A stretch of 64,000 bases of DNA from the NCBI RefSeq assembly GCF_900091445.1, contig NZ_LT607733.1:5173001-5237000 (forward strand), written 5' to 3'. The notes beneath the pieces were generated by a model that saw only the letters and a list, made by a program, of their open reading frames with translations, did not search any database and was not told where the DNA came from. The position numbers and the translations under genes were made by a program. The first letter of the stretch is position 1. Each line of letters begins with the position of its first letter. Shown here one piece after another: positions 63,519 to 64,000 of the stretch. This DNA is from Micromonospora echinofusca. Lineage in GTDB: Bacteria > Actinomycetota > Actinomycetes > Mycobacteriales > Micromonosporaceae.

Positions 63519-63785
63519 TCAGGATGTGTTGGGCTGCGTGCGCTCTTCGGCGTGCCGGGTCTGCCAGGTGCGCAGCGCCTCCTTGATGCGGTGGTTCTCG
63601 GCGCGGGTGAGGTCGAGCTGGCGGGTGCGGTCGCGCAGCTCGTGGGCGAGGCGGCACAGCAGCGCGTCGACCTCGTCGACCCGGTAGCCGCGCCGGCCGA
63701 GCGGCGTACGCGGCAGGGTGACGTCGAGGACCCGGTCGGGGGTGAGCGGGCCGGGCAGGGCGTGGCGGCTGCGGTAGACGGCCAT
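63519..63785 (-). CDS. DivIVA-domain small protein
   Basis: An 88-residue protein. It matches the start of a DivIVA/Wag31-type domain: TLPRTPLGRRGYRVDEVDALLCRL, then a short coiled coil (HELRDRTRQLDLTRAENHRI). It lacks the long coiled-coil tail of true DivIVA. Its ATG overlaps the stop of the upstream oxidoreductase by 1 bp. It may localise that enzyme or be an independent small coiled-coil protein. Confidence 0.85.
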   Translation of the reverse strand: MAVYRSRHALPGPLTPDRVLDVTLPRTPLGRRGYRVDEVDALLCRLAHELRDRTRQLDLTRAENHRIKEALRTWQTRHAEERTQPNTS

Positions 63786-64000
63786 CAGGGCACCAGCTCC
63801 GCCGGCAGGTGGATGCGGTCGGCGGGCACCCCGGCGGCGAGCAGCCGCAGCCGCGCGCCGGCGAGCATCGGCGGCGGGCCGCAGACGTACACGTCCTGCT
63901 CGGGGCGGCGGTGACCGAGGGCGATCGTGAGGGCGTCGCCCCGCTCGGCGGGCTCGGCGCCGGGGTCGTGGCTGAAGGCGGGCACGACGGTCAGCCAGTC
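63785..64000 (-). CDS. Oxidoreductase, ferredoxin-reductase-type C-terminal end (5' end outside window)
   Basis: The open frame runs off the window edge; only the last 71 codons are visible. QDVYVCGPPPMLAGARLRLLAAG is the NAD(P)-binding C-terminal motif (CGPPPML) of ferredoxin-NADP reductase-like proteins and flavohemoglobins. In actinomycetes a globin/FAD-binding fusion or a phenol-hydroxylase reductase are common choices. The rest must be read upstream of this window. Confidence 0.75.
   Translation of the reverse strand, partial: DWLTVVPAFSHDPGAEPAERGDALTIALGHRRPEQDVYVCGPPPMLAGARLRLLAAGVPADRIHLPAELVP

Overview
The window is very GC-rich (around 73% by eye) and has GTG starts, ATGA/GTGA gene overlaps, Tat-type signal peptides, F420-type oxidoreductases, a two-domain cellulase with a CebR-like operator, and caa3-type cytochrome oxidase subunit I. 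Together these point to a soil actinomycete. Gene content and protein style (the Ycf46-like AAA operon, M15 and M23 wall hydrolases, a golvesin-type amidase) fit Micromonosporaceae, most probably Micromonospora or a close relative. This is inferred from style, not from a database comparison. I see no rRNA or tRNA genes, no CRISPR array, no insertion sequence and no prophage. The region reads as ordinary chromosome with several accessory patches.

Layout. 1-3.9 kb: end of a LuxR-type regulator, then the NAD-salvage pair pncB-pncA and an MFS exporter whose ribosome binding site lies in a hairpin. 4.2-7.3 kb: ctaD and an FAD monooxygenase on the minus strand. 7.5-10.1 kb: a secreted GH12-CBM2 cellulase under a CebR-like box, and a peptidoglycan amidase whose Tat-like leader is a separate overlapping ORF. 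10.2-15.7 kb: metabolic genes (aldo/keto reductase, a LigD-like phosphoesterase with a dead ligase domain, threonine synthase, GH15 enzyme, cupin). 16-19.8 kb: an OmpR-type two-component system followed by an Asp-rich PepSY protein. 19.9-31.6 kb: mixed single genes (beta-family protein, HesB-like protein, aquaporin, PBP4-type carboxypeptidase, serine hydrolase, F420-type enzymes, a small CHAT-like protein). 31.7-32.7 kb: an M15 peptidase behind a structured leader. 33.4-37.2 kb: a NarL/DesK-type two-component system divergent from an ABC transporter, with a palindrome between them.

38.4-44.3 kb is the most interesting stretch. A minus-strand, fully overlapping operon encodes a Ycf46-like AAA+ ATPase, a DUF1257/Ycf35-like protein, a DUF2997-like protein, a membrane/helix-hairpin-helix protein and a 4Fe-4S radical SAM protein. 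It is flanked by a truncated amino-acid permease on one side and a ParA plus Rho-N/SAP-like pair on the other. 44.3-49.6 kb: metallo-hydrolase, class A beta-lactamase-like protein divergent from a LysR regulator, and a Drr-type ABC exporter. 49.7-53.2 kb: a 1153-residue AAA signalling ATPase. 53.3-54.7 kb: a three-gene operon ending in a Cys-rich protein. 55-58.2 kb: an Fn3-CBM3 secreted protein, a doubly frameshifted secreted-protein gene, and an M23 peptidase with propeller-like repeats. 58.3-64 kb: SF1 helicase, sugar epimerase, GYD protein, a vWA/membrane protein pair, a DivIVA-like protein and the end of a ferredoxin-reductase-like gene.

Two copies of a 36-bp element, each holding two ATACC-N5-GGTAT-type boxes 19 bp apart, lie about 51 kb apart (3978-4013 and 54905-54940). 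They look like a dispersed operator or repeat that I cannot assign to a known regulator.
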